A stretch of 28,631 bases of DNA from Syntrophomonadaceae bacterium (GTDB taxonomy: Bacteria > Bacillota > Syntrophomonadia > Syntrophomonadales > Syntrophomonadaceae). The stretch covers positions 1 to 28,631 of the forward strand of contig DUSB01000005.1 of NCBI GenBank assembly GCA_012840625.1, given 5' to 3'. A program made the translations under genes and the position numbers. The notes below the pieces were generated by a model. That model saw only the letters and a program-made list of their open reading frames with translations, was not told the DNA's origin and did no database searches. Below, piece after piece: positions 7,202-13,744 of this stretch. Numbering within the stretch: the first letter of the stretch is position 1; each line of letters opens with the position of its first letter.

Positions 7202-8302
7202 GTGGATAAATTTTGGGTCAAAGGTAATCCTGATGAAATAGGCGCTCAACTGCAGGAAAGCCTGGACCGCATGATGGATACCAGTCAGAAGTGGATGCGT
7301 ATGCTGAGTTTTGATCCCGAACCACAGACCGGCCTCACACCCAAGGATGTGGTATGGCGGAAAAACAAAGCGCGCCTGTATCGCTATGTCAGCCCTGATG
7401 GAGAGCATCAATACAAAACACCGATCTTATTTGTCTATGCCCTGATTAATAAACCCTATATCCTGGATTTGATTCCCGGCATGAGCCTCATTGAGCATCT
7501 GGTGGAAGCAGGCTTTGATGTCTATCTGCTGGACTGGGGTGAGTTTTACTGGGAAGATCGTAACCTGGGCTTTGGCGATCTGGTTTTTGATTATATTCAC
7601 CGGGCGGTGAATAAAGTCTGCTTCTATTCGCGCTGTTCTGAAATCACACTGTGTGGATACTGCATGGGCGGTACCATGGCCAGTATGTACGCAGCTTTAT
7701 TCCCGCAACCGCATATTAAAAACCTGGTTCTGCTGGCCGCCCCCATCGATTTTACCGATGCAGGCCTGTCCACTGTCTGGCTGCAGATACCAGGATTTGA
7801 TGCTGACCGGGTAACGGATACGTTCCAGCTGGTTCCCAAAAACTTTATCGATCTGGGCGTGAAAATGCTGCGGCCGGTAAATAATTTTTGGGGCACCTAT
7901 ACCCGCTTATGGAGAACCATCGACGAAGGAACCCCGGTGGAAGCCTGGAAAGCCCTGGATAAGTGGGTCAATGACAATATTAACTTCCCGGGGGAGGCAT
8001 ACCGGCAGTGGATTAAAGATCTGTACCAGGAAAATAAACTGGTTCAGGATCAGTTCAAATTAAGGGGAATCCCCGTTCATCTATCCAATATTCAAGCCGA
8101 TATGCTGGTGATGGCTGGGGAGAAAGATCATCTGGTGCTGCCGGAACAGGCTCGCTTTATTATGGATTGTGTATCATCCGAGGATAAAAGCTATCATGTT
8201 CTCCCAGTAGGTCATGGCGGTCTGGTTTTCGGCAATTATGCCCTCAACAATGCCTACCCCATCATATCGGAATGGCTGGCAGAACATTCTTATTCTGAAT
8301 AA
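7202..8302 (+). CDS. phaC: Poly(3-hydroxyalkanoate) synthase, class III/IV PhaC
   Basis: 366 residues, the size of class III/IV catalytic subunits (class I/II are about 560-590). It polymerises (R)-3-hydroxyacyl-CoA into PHA with release of CoA. The lipase-like box GYCMGG places the nucleophile at Cys154. Asp309 (AGEKDHLV) and His338 (VGHGGLVFG) complete the triad. Other family hallmarks are the DWGE segment (111-114) and a conserved Trp/Asn-rich region around 224-265. The GTG start follows CGGAGGG. It is the last gene of the plus-strand run and ends before a strong hairpin terminator. Partner choice (PhaR-like versus PhaE-like) decides between class IV and III; the upstream gene at 6084 favours IV but this is inference. 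Confidence 0.95.
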   Translation: MDKFWVKGNPDEIGAQLQESLDRMMDTSQKWMRMLSFDPEPQTGLTPKDVVWRKNKARLYRYVSPDGEHQYKTPILFVYALINKPYILDLIPGMSLIEHLVEAGFDVYLLDWGEFYWEDRNLGFGDLVFDYIHRAVNKVCFYSRCSEITLCGYCMGGTMASMYAALFPQPHIKNLVLLAAPIDFTDAGLSTVWLQIPGFDADRVTDTFQLVPKNFIDLGVKMLRPVNNFWGTYTRLWRTIDEGTPVEAWKALDKWVNDNINFPGEAYRQWIKDLYQENKLVQDQFKLRGIPVHLSNIQADMLVMAGEKDHLVLPEQARFIMDCVSSEDKSYHVLPVGHGGLVFGNYALNNAYPIISEWLAEHSYSE

Positions 8303-8316
8303 GCTAACCTAGTCTT

Positions 8317-8355
8317 AAAAAAGCCCTTCTGTTTTTCAAACAGAAGGGCTTTTTA
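8317..8355. terminator. Bidirectional intrinsic terminator between phaC and the FNT gene
   Basis: A perfect 11-bp stem AAGCCCTTCTG (8321-8331) / CAGAAGGGCTT (8341-8351) with a 9-base loop is flanked by an A-run on the left and a T-run on the right. It can therefore end both the plus-strand PHA operon and the convergent minus-strand channel gene. Confidence 0.93.
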
Positions 8356-8375
8356 TCGTGCAGGCAAGTTTAAAC

Positions 8376-9230
8376 TTATTTCTTCAGATAAGCAAACCAG
8401 TAGAACATGCCTACGAATATAGCCCCGCCGACAATATTACCCAGCGTAACTGGAATCAAGTTGGCGTTGATAAAGTTGCCATAAGAGAAGAAACTGGCTA
8501 CTTGACCGGGGGCCATAGACATTGCTTCCGCTACAGCAGCAGGAGCCTTATCGGCAATGGTAATACCCATAGGAATAAAGAACATGTTGGCAACACAGTG
8601 CTCAAAACCACTGGATACGAAAGCCATAATAGGGAAGAAGATACCAAAGATTTTACCGATCACATCTTTGGCAGCAAAGCCCAGCCACACCGCCAGGCAG
8701 ACTAACCAGTTACAGCAAATACCACGACAAAAAGCAGCCCACCAGGTTAGAGACATCTTGCTATTGGCAATGGCTACCGCTTTGGTCCCCATAGCACTAA
8801 GCCCCAGCACACCGGTGGCTGCATCTGGTGCTGCCCAAAACATTCCCCAAAAAACAATGTAAACTAATAATAATGAGCCCAGGAAATTAGCGAAATAAAC
8901 GACCACCCAGTTATAGAGCAGTCCACCCCAGGTAGCCTGTCCATTCAAAGCCGAAATAAAACAGGCCATGTTATTACCGGTAAACAGTTCAGCCCCGGCA
9001 ATAACCACCAGCATCAGACCTACTGAGAACACGGCGCCAAAGAGGAATATGCCTATAGCCGAGTCGGCATCAGGTGCGGCTCCCACCTTGGTGGCCAGGT
9101 TGGCTCCAAAACCGATGTAGACACCGGCTAGAATTCCCAGCGCAACCATTTTCAAAAACGGCAATTCCGTCTTCGCTTTGCCCGCATTACTTGCTGCTAC
9201 TGCAATTTCTGCAGGAGTTAAAAAACCCAT
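8376..9230 (-). CDS. Formate/nitrite transporter family channel (FocA/NirC-like)
   Basis: 284 residues with six hydrophobic segments, typical of pentameric FNT channels. Family signatures are present: GAELFTGNNM (79-88), the RGICCNWLVCLAVW stretch (169-182), and the SSGFEHCVANMFF segment (207-219) with the central His211 that gates proton-coupled anion passage. Formate is the likeliest substrate in an anaerobe, with nitrite or hydrosulfide as alternatives that sequence alone does not exclude. The ATG follows AAGGAGA. It converges with phaC at a shared terminator and diverges from a carbonic anhydrase gene, which suggests joint handling of formate, CO2 and bicarbonate. No nitrite reductase is nearby, which weakens the nitrite option. 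Confidence 0.93.
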   Translation of the reverse strand: MGFLTPAEIAVAASNAGKAKTELPFLKMVALGILAGVYIGFGANLATKVGAAPDADSAIGIFLFGAVFSVGLMLVVIAGAELFTGNNMACFISALNGQATWGGLLYNWVVVYFANFLGSLLLVYIVFWGMFWAAPDAATGVLGLSAMGTKAVAIANSKMSLTWWAAFCRGICCNWLVCLAVWLGFAAKDVIGKIFGIFFPIMAFVSSGFEHCVANMFFIPMGITIADKAPAAVAEAMSMAPGQVASFFSYGNFINANLIPVTLGNIVGGAIFVGMFYWFAYLKK

Positions 9231-9545
9231 CCAACCTTCATCTCCTTCTTTTATTCTTATCTAAAAACAAGCAATTAGGTTTTTTTACCCCCCTTTCATG
9301 TAAATACAAACCACTTATCAATGGTTTATTTGCTTTTTATGGAAAAACGTTTGATTTATCTAGTAAATTTTGGGGAATATATGTCATAATGTTAATATTA
9401 TATACAATATTACTTTTCACCCCAAATTATTATCTTCGTCAAAAATATTTCGGCAAAAAATTACTGATACCTGCGAAGTTTTATGTACTATAGTTTTTTC
9501 TTATATATAGTATGAATGTTTATTATGGTTTAGGGAGGGTTTTTA
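9231..9545. other. AT-rich divergent intergenic region with palindromes
   Basis: This 315-bp non-coding stretch separates the divergent FNT channel and carbonic anhydrase genes and must hold both promoters. It is strikingly AT-rich compared with its flanks. I see a perfect 7-bp inverted repeat TAATATT/AATATTA (9393-9399 and 9406-9412, 6-base centre), which could be an operator, and a wider TTTGGGG/CCCCAAA pair starting near 9369 and ending near 9425. Many TATA-like hexamers occur, but no -35/-10 pair stands out on either strand. No convincing gene is present. Confidence 0.5.
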
Positions 9546-10229
9546 GTGGAGAATACTGGTGATTTATTTACTATTGTGCAGAATGAACTGGCCCGCTTTG
9601 AAAAAAATTTTCCTCTCGATTCATTTCGCGCCGGCGACTACGCTCAGCATCCCTTTGCTACTCTGCTGACCTGCTGTGATGCCAGGGTCCCCAGTACCAT
9701 ACTGGGTGATCCATTTAACCGCGTTTTCTGTATTGAGAACATCGGCAATCAGGTTCGCAACAGTCAGGGTTCGGTACAATACGGACTGCTGCATCTGAAC
9801 ACACCGCTGATGTTGGTAGCCGGACACACGGATTGCGGAGCTATCAAGGCCAGCAACTCCGACTATCAAGAGGAACCGGCCGCCCTCAAGGCTGAATTGG
9901 ACATGGTGAAAAATTCGCTGCAAGAGGGGCAAGGGGAACGTATCGCCCCCAACCAAGATGAGGCGCGATGTTATGCAGAAATGGCGGAATTAAATGTAGA
10001 TGTACAGATTAACTGCCTGCGTGAAGATAAGGCTATCCTTAAGCGCATGGAGGAAGGACGCTTGATGGTGATCGGTCTCATGGTGGATCTGCATAATCAA
10101 TATGGGGATGGGTATGGCAGGATCTATATTACCAACTGTAATGGCATCACCGATACCGAGTCATTAAAAAAAGAACCGGCCTTGAAGGCAGCAGCCGATC
10201 GTATACGCCGGCTTACAGAGAATAAATGA
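9546..10229 (+). CDS. Beta-class carbonic anhydrase
   Basis: 227 residues. It interconverts CO2 and bicarbonate with a zinc held by two Cys and one His. Motif CCDARVP gives zinc ligand Cys43 and the Asp45/Arg47 dyad; AGHTDCGAIKAS gives His94 and Cys97. It has no signal peptide, so it is cytoplasmic. The GTG start lies after GGGAGGG. It is divergent from the formate/nitrite-family channel, so the pair could balance CO2/bicarbonate made or used by formate dehydrogenase. Its 3' end overlaps the opposing ppx gene by 17 bp and no terminator hairpin lies between them. Confidence 0.95.
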   Translation: MENTGDLFTIVQNELARFEKNFPLDSFRAGDYAQHPFATLLTCCDARVPSTILGDPFNRVFCIENIGNQVRNSQGSVQYGLLHLNTPLMLVAGHTDCGAIKASNSDYQEEPAALKAELDMVKNSLQEGQGERIAPNQDEARCYAEMAELNVDVQINCLREDKAILKRMEEGRLMVIGLMVDLHNQYGDGYGRIYITNCNGITDTESLKKEPALKAAADRIRRLTENK

Positions 10230-11064
10230 TCCCATGCAAAAGGTCATGGTCACTGACGTAAAATTCTTCACTGCCCAGACAGCTGGTAATCATAAGCAGG
10301 ATAAGCAGGCCGCTGTCAATAATGTCAGCCCTTTCTGGCTGCAGGCCAGGTATGTGGCGGCGACGATGCAGAGGCATGCGATGGATATCATGGTAGATTC
10401 TTTCCAGCTCATGACGACGGATAAGCTGGCCGTTTATTCGCTGTGCATCGTAGTCCTGCAGCTGCAGTTTGATAGCCGCCAGTGAAGTGGCGGTGCCGCC
10501 GACAAAAACCAGCGGCCGGCTCTGCTGTAAGCGAATCGCATTCAGCAGCGGCAGAAAAGAAGCGCGTATCATGCCTGGATCCAGGCCCAATTCTTTAACC
10601 CGTACTGCCCCAACCGGCACAGACGATATCAGACCTATTTCCGGACAAATGAATTCACTGCTTCCCCCGCCCACATCTACCAGCAGCGGTGCACTGGAAA
10701 GCTGCAGGGCGGTGGTGGCACCGATATAGCTCAAGTAAGCCTCTTCCCTGCTGCTGATGATCTCCAGTTCCAGATCTGCTGCTGCGGCTAGGTAGCGAAT
10801 CATTTCTTCTCGATTACTGGCTTCTCTTACCGCGGCAGTGGCTACAGCCCGGTAGCGGCTGACCTGGTGTCTTGCCAGCTGATAGCGATATTCTTGCAGA
10901 CAGTCGAGGGTACGTTGCAGCGCCGCCGGACTGATTTTTTTGCTGCTATGGGTCTGCCCGGCGCCAATGCGAGTAGTTTGTATGTCTCGATAGACCGTTT
11001 CATTGTCCTGGTTCATAATCAGCAGGCGGCAGGAATTGGTTCCGAGATCAATGGCGGCTTTCAT
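10213..11064 (-). CDS. ppx: Ppx/GppA-family phosphatase (exopolyphosphatase-like)
   Basis: 283 residues from the ATG at 11064, which sits after AAAAGGAG. An ATG six codons upstream would place that ribosome site inside the coding sequence, so I rejected it. The fold is the ASKHA type: phosphate-1 motif AIDLGTNSCRLLI at the N-terminus, then VDVGGGSSEF, and a GGTATSLAA loop. Family members remove terminal phosphate from polyphosphate or convert pppGpp to ppGpp; the short single-module form (about 300 residues) cannot be assigned to one activity. It lies directly downstream of yabR with a terminator between. Its end overlaps the carbonic anhydrase end by 17 bp. Confidence 0.9.
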   Translation of the reverse strand: MKAAIDLGTNSCRLLIMNQDNETVYRDIQTTRIGAGQTHSSKKISPAALQRTLDCLQEYRYQLARHQVSRYRAVATAAVREASNREEMIRYLAAAADLELEIISSREEAYLSYIGATTALQLSSAPLLVDVGGGSSEFICPEIGLISSVPVGAVRVKELGLDPGMIRASFLPLLNAIRLQQSRPLVFVGGTATSLAAIKLQLQDYDAQRINGQLIRRHELERIYHDIHRMPLHRRRHIPGLQPERADIIDSGLLILLMITSCLGSEEFYVSDHDLLHGIIYSL

Positions 11065-11093
11065 GGTTTTCTCCTTTTCCATAATTATTCAAT

Positions 11094-11124
11094 AAAAAAG
11101 CACTTCACCAGGAAGTGCTTTTTT
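11094..11124 (-). terminator. Intrinsic terminator after yabR
   Basis: Perfect 7-bp stem GCACTTC (11100-11106) / GAAGTGC (11112-11118) with a 5-base loop, extended by A6 on one side and T6 on the other. On the minus strand it follows the yabR stop and precedes ppx, so ppx probably needs its own promoter or read-through. Confidence 0.9.
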
Positions 11125-11142
11125 GCGCTTAATTTATATTAA

Positions 11143-11571
11143 TTAACTCCTGTTACGACGTTTAGGTTCCATTCTGTTTTTTAAAGGTTGCATGCGCTCG
11201 TCGCTTTCTTTCAGGAATTTTGCAATTTTATCATCCAACGTAACAGGTTCAGGTTTCCTATTTCTACTAAACTGGTTCTTCTGCTTTGGCGGTTCAGTTC
11301 GTGATGGCTGCACTCTTTCCCGAGGAGGAAGCGCCTGCTTAATAGATAGGCCTATCTTCTTACCTGAGATGTTTAGTATCTTTACTCGAACATTATCGCC
11401 TTCCTTAACATAATCCTTGACATCCTTCACATAGGTATCAGCGATTTCCGATATGTGAACCAGCCCGACCTTCCCGCCGGGTAATTCTACAAAAGCGCCG
11501 AAATTCGTAATCCCCTGGACTCTCCCATCAATAATTTCTCCAGGTGCAATATTGCTTTGTTCAGTAGGCAT
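11143..11571 (-). CDS. yabR: S1-domain RNA-binding protein (YabR / GSP13-like)
   Basis: 142 residues from the ATG at 11571, eleven bases after GAGGAGG. A TTG seven codons upstream would put that site inside the gene. An S1 domain covers about residues 8-78 (PGEIIDGRVQGITNFGAFVEL ... VGLVHISEI ... VRVKILNISGKKIGLSIKQ). The rest is a low-complexity, basic and polar tail ending KRRNRS. YabR-type proteins contact RNA or the 30S ribosome, and the tail would add charge-based RNA binding. Its position directly downstream of divIC matches B. subtilis. Confidence 0.93.
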   Translation of the reverse strand: MPTEQSNIAPGEIIDGRVQGITNFGAFVELPGGKVGLVHISEIADTYVKDVKDYVKEGDNVRVKILNISGKKIGLSIKQALPPRERVQPSRTEPPKQKNQFSRNRKPEPVTLDDKIAKFLKESDERMQPLKNRMEPKRRNRS

Positions 11572-11643
11572 AAAAGTTATGATCCTCCTCAATTTATACT
11601 ACCTTAATTGTAGTATGGCTTGGGGTACTAGTCAACCGGATTA

Positions 11644-11928
11644 TTATCTTTCCTTGTCCGGTACGGAGTAAATCATGACTTTCTCTCCTTTTTTGATCAT
11701 GCCCAGCTGTTCCCTGGCAATACGTTCAATGGCCTCCGGGTGTTGTAATTCAGCTAATTCCTGCTCTTTTTTCTGGTTGATCTGGACCAGACGGGTCTTT
11801 TCCTGCTCCAGAGCTCTTTTTCTGGCCGTTAACTCCACAATGGTTTTCACTCGGGGCACAATGCTGATCATAAAAACCACACAAATCAGGACAATAAATA
11901 TTTTCTGCCATCTTTTATTCTTCTGCAA
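11644..11928 (-). CDS. divIC: Septum formation initiator DivIC/FtsB
   Basis: This is a bitopic divisome protein that forms a coiled-coil complex with FtsL and DivIB/FtsQ. The chosen TTG at 11928 lies nine bases after GAGGAGG and gives 94 residues. A longer ATG form from 11964 would swallow the ribosome site. One transmembrane helix (IFIVLICVVFMISIVP) follows a short basic N-terminus. It is followed by a coiled coil rich in Lys, Glu and Gln and the family motif HPEAIERIAREQLGMIKKGE. The first 14 bp overlap the end of the upstream HTH gene, so translation is probably coupled. Confidence 0.92.
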   Translation of the reverse strand: MQKNKRWQKIFIVLICVVFMISIVPRVKTIVELTARKRALEQEKTRLVQINQKKEQELAELQHPEAIERIAREQLGMIKKGEKVMIYSVPDKER

Positions 11929-12151
11929 GATCTTCATCCTCCTCACCAAAAATCCCCAGAGCATTTCCAGGGATAATGATGACTACTTCATACCCCTTGG
12001 TGCGTGCACGACTATACAAGGTAGCAACGGAAGAAGCACTGATTTTCAGCGTTCGTGTAATCTCTTCGGTTGTTTTACCCATCTCTTTTAAAACGACCAC
12101 CTGCCGTTCCCGGAAGCTTAATTTCTCGGCACCCCTGATTTCTATATGCAT
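11915..12151 (-). CDS. Small sigma-70 region-4-like HTH protein
   Basis: 78 residues. The segment from about 11 to 54 (LSFRERQVVVLKEMGKTTEEITRTLKISASSVATLYSRAR) reads as a sigma-factor region 4 or LuxR-like helix-turn-helix: a rule-like FRERQ, a TTEEI first helix and an ISASSV recognition helix. No region 2 is present, so it is not a full sigma factor. An acidic tail (GEEDEDLAEE) ends the protein. It has no counterpart at this place in B. subtilis, but it sits within the yabQ-divIC interval and overlaps divIC by 14 bp. The ribosome site is weak (only a GGTTGAT-like run before the ATG). Three DnaA boxes lie 13-44 bp upstream of the start. Its target is unknown. Confidence 0.82.
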   Translation of the reverse strand: MHIEIRGAEKLSFRERQVVVLKEMGKTTEEITRTLKISASSVATLYSRARTKGYEVVIIIPGNALGIFGEEDEDLAEE

Positions 12152-12163
12152 ATCAACCAGTCA

Positions 12164-12195
12164 CTATCCACAAATTATCCACAGATTGTGGACAA
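12164..12195. promoter_or_regulatory. Cluster of three DnaA boxes upstream of the small HTH gene
   Basis: CTATCCACA (12164-12172, 8/9), TTATCCACA (12175-12183, exact consensus) and, inverted, TTGTCCACA (minus strand 12195-12187, 8/9) lie within 32 bp. The last two face each other with a 3-bp gap. They occupy the 5' untranslated/promoter region of the minus-strand HTH gene, just beyond yabQ. Three boxes this close are unlikely by chance. The site resembles DnaA-box clusters outside oriC that tune DnaA activity or regulate genes such as sda in B. subtilis. Actual DnaA binding is inference. Confidence 0.7.
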
Positions 12196-12260
12196 ATATA
12201 TTACTCTTTTATTTGAATTCGAGATGCCAGTAAAAAATCCTGCTTGTCGGCAGTAGATTT

Positions 12261-12686
12261 TTATTCTTCCCGGGATGGCGGCGGCTTTTTTTTGCTTTGT
12301 TTGAACAGCTGCCAGCGGGTATGCAAAAAGAGCAGGGGAATTTTTATCGCAGCAGAAAGGCGGCTTATATTGCGAGCCGTATGGAGGGCGGCACTATGTA
12401 TGGCCTTGCTGGTACGGGGGGCTAGGCAGCGCAGGTAGACCAGGGCTCCCAGCACCAGGCCTATGAAAACATAAATACGCAGCTCACCCTGGTTAATGGC
12501 CAGAATGCCGGCCAAAATAAGTATTAGCATCATGATCCAGAACAGGATATCCAGTAAATAAAGGGTATACCTGCCAATGTTCATTACGCGGATGCTCAGC
12601 TGATAATAATGGATCAGTACGGCAGCAAGCATCCCTAAAAGGAGGGTAAGTGCAAAGGCTTCAACCTGGGCTATGAGCCCTGTCAA
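12261..12686 (-). CDS. yabQ: Spore cortex biosynthesis protein YabQ
   Basis: 141 residues. YabQ is a mother-cell membrane protein of the outer forespore membrane needed for cortex formation in B. subtilis. Hydrophobic helices are at about residues 5-28, 43-66 and 70-88, followed by a basic cytosolic tail. The start is a TTG with a G-rich ribosome site (12691-12699) that overlaps the yabP stop. The 12-bp gap to yabP indicates co-transcription. Assignment rests on topology, length and the yabP-yabQ-divIC order more than on residue motifs. Confidence 0.88.
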   Translation of the reverse strand: MTGLIAQVEAFALTLLLGMLAAVLIHYYQLSIRVMNIGRYTLYLLDILFWIMMLILILAGILAINQGELRIYVFIGLVLGALVYLRCLAPRTSKAIHSAALHTARNISRLSAAIKIPLLFLHTRWQLFKQSKKKPPPSREE

Positions 12687-12698
12687 TAGGATCCCCCC

Positions 12699-12971
12699 CT
12701 ATTTAAAAAGACGATTCATGATATTTCTGCCTTTAACCTTTAGATCGCCACCCTGGGCTTTATTATATTCAATGCTAGTTACCGTTCCCTGGAGCTCAAC
12801 CTTGCCTTCATCCAAATTTAGCATGGTAATATGCAGATCATTCCCGGAAACCACCAGAAAACCCATGCTGCTTTCCAGTATGATTTCCTTTTCATCAAAG
12901 GTAACCACTTTCGATACCCCGGTCAAATTGGCCTGGCTGCGATCGAGTAAATTTACAGAATGCTCAGCCAC
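12699..12971 (-). CDS. yabP: Sporulation protein YabP
   Basis: 90 residues from the GTG at 12971, which follows AAGGAGGGAACA; the frame is open a further 11 codons but that places the ribosome site inside the gene. YabP/YqfC family: a small beta-rich protein with the pattern HSVNLLDRSQANLTGVSKVVTFDEKEI (split over about residues 4-30) and a GKVELQGTVTSIEY segment near the C-terminus. In B. subtilis it is made in the mother cell under sigma-E. A matching promoter lies upstream, after the rqcP terminator. Confidence 0.93.
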   Translation of the reverse strand: MAEHSVNLLDRSQANLTGVSKVVTFDEKEIILESSMGFLVVSGNDLHITMLNLDEGKVELQGTVTSIEYNKAQGGDLKVKGRNIMNRLFK

Positions 12972-12997
12972 TCTGTTCCCTCCTTGTATATATTTAC

Positions 12998-13026
12998 ATA
13001 TCATACCTTCTCTCTAAAAAATATGC
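12998..13026 (-). promoter_or_regulatory. Candidate sigma-E promoter for yabP-yabQ
   Basis: On the minus strand GCATATT (13026-13020) matches the sigma-E -35 consensus KMATATT exactly. A 14-base spacer leads to TATGATAT (13005-12998), a 4/8 match to CATACAMT. It stands between the rqcP terminator and the yabP ribosome site, where a mother-cell promoter is expected. The -10 is weak. Confidence 0.5.
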
Positions 13027-13044
13027 GCTCCGATGGGTTTTATG

Positions 13045-13080
13045 ACAAAAAAATAGCCCTCAGGTTTTTCCCCTGAAGGC
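13045..13080 (-). terminator. Intrinsic terminator after rqcP
   Basis: GCCCTCAGG (13056-13064) pairs with CCTGAAGGC (13072-13080) with one mismatch around a short loop. Read on the minus strand the hairpin is followed by a run of T (complement of the A-run ending at 13053). It separates the hup-rqcP unit from the sporulation-specific yabP-yabQ unit. Confidence 0.85.
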
Positions 13081-13089
13081 GTGTGATAT

Positions 13090-13332
13090 TTATTCTACGA
13101 TTCGGTATAAGTCTTTAGCTTCATTTGCTTTTACGTGATCCTTCACATCAAGAATTTCATAAACGGTTTTACGGTCTCCGCTGCGTATGGTAATGATGTC
13201 TCCTTTTTTAACCTCGGTAGATGGTTTGGCAATGCGTCCGTTTACCATTATCCTTTCATTTTCAGCGAAGTCTTTGGCTACGGTCCGGCGTTTGATAATC
13301 CGTGCGACTTTTAGATATTTATCCAGGCGCAT
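13090..13332 (-). CDS. rqcP: RNA-binding S4 protein RqcP (YabO)
   Basis: 80 residues, nearly all one S4 domain: MRLDKYLKVARIIKRRTVAK..., then IMVNGRIAKPSTEVKKGDIITI. RqcP binds stalled 50S-nascent chain complexes and works with RqcH in adding C-terminal Ala tails. The start ATG lies six bases after the hup stop with no clear ribosome site of its own, so translation is probably coupled to hup. The hup-rqcP pairing is common in clostridia. Confidence 0.95.
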   Translation of the reverse strand: MRLDKYLKVARIIKRRTVAKDFAENERIMVNGRIAKPSTEVKKGDIITIRSGDRKTVYEILDVKDHVKANEAKDLYRIVE

Positions 13333-13338
13333 ACCGAA

Positions 13339-13611
13339 TCAGACCATAGCATCTTTCAATGCTTTTCCAGGCTTAAATGCAGGTACGCGGGTAGCCGGTA
13401 TCTCAATTTCAGCGCCGGTCTGTGGATTTCTGCCTCTGCGTGCTTTACGTTCACGTACTTCGAAGGTACCAAAGCCAATCAGTTGAACTTTTTCCCCCGC
13501 TTTTAGCGCTTCTTCCACCGTAGCAAAAAAAGCATTGACCACTTTTTCCGCATCTTTTTTTGTCATGTTGCTCTTTTGAGCAATTTCACTGATTAATTCT
13601 GTCTTATTCAA
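13339..13611 (-). CDS. hup: DNA-binding protein HU
   Basis: 90 residues, the standard HU length. The DNA-binding beta-arm signature is GFGTFEVRERKARRGRNPQTG with the IPA intercalating tip region at IPATRVPAFKPGK. The ATG follows AAGGAGGGATATCTTG. HU is the main nucleoid architectural protein and in clostridia often lies between mazG and the S4 gene, as here; in B. subtilis it is elsewhere. A 133-bp gap upstream to mazG probably contains its promoter, but I see no clear hexamer pair. Confidence 0.97.
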   Translation of the reverse strand: MNKTELISEIAQKSNMTKKDAEKVVNAFFATVEEALKAGEKVQLIGFGTFEVRERKARRGRNPQTGAEIEIPATRVPAFKPGKALKDAMV

Positions 13612-13744
13612 GATATCCCTCCTTATCCTGATTCCTGGATTCTTATAAACTGTCTATCATGGCTAATTCGCGCTTCTATCGGTGATTCCTGCTTTTCATC
13701 GTTTTTTTTTAAAATACTACCCCAAAGCCATATCTTCTTTATGC

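Noticed and set aside
12175..12195. TTATCCACA-gat-TGTGGACAA as a transcription terminator after yabQ
   Set aside because: The loop would be only 3 bases, there is no T-run on the minus strand, and both arms are DnaA-box matches, a better explanation.
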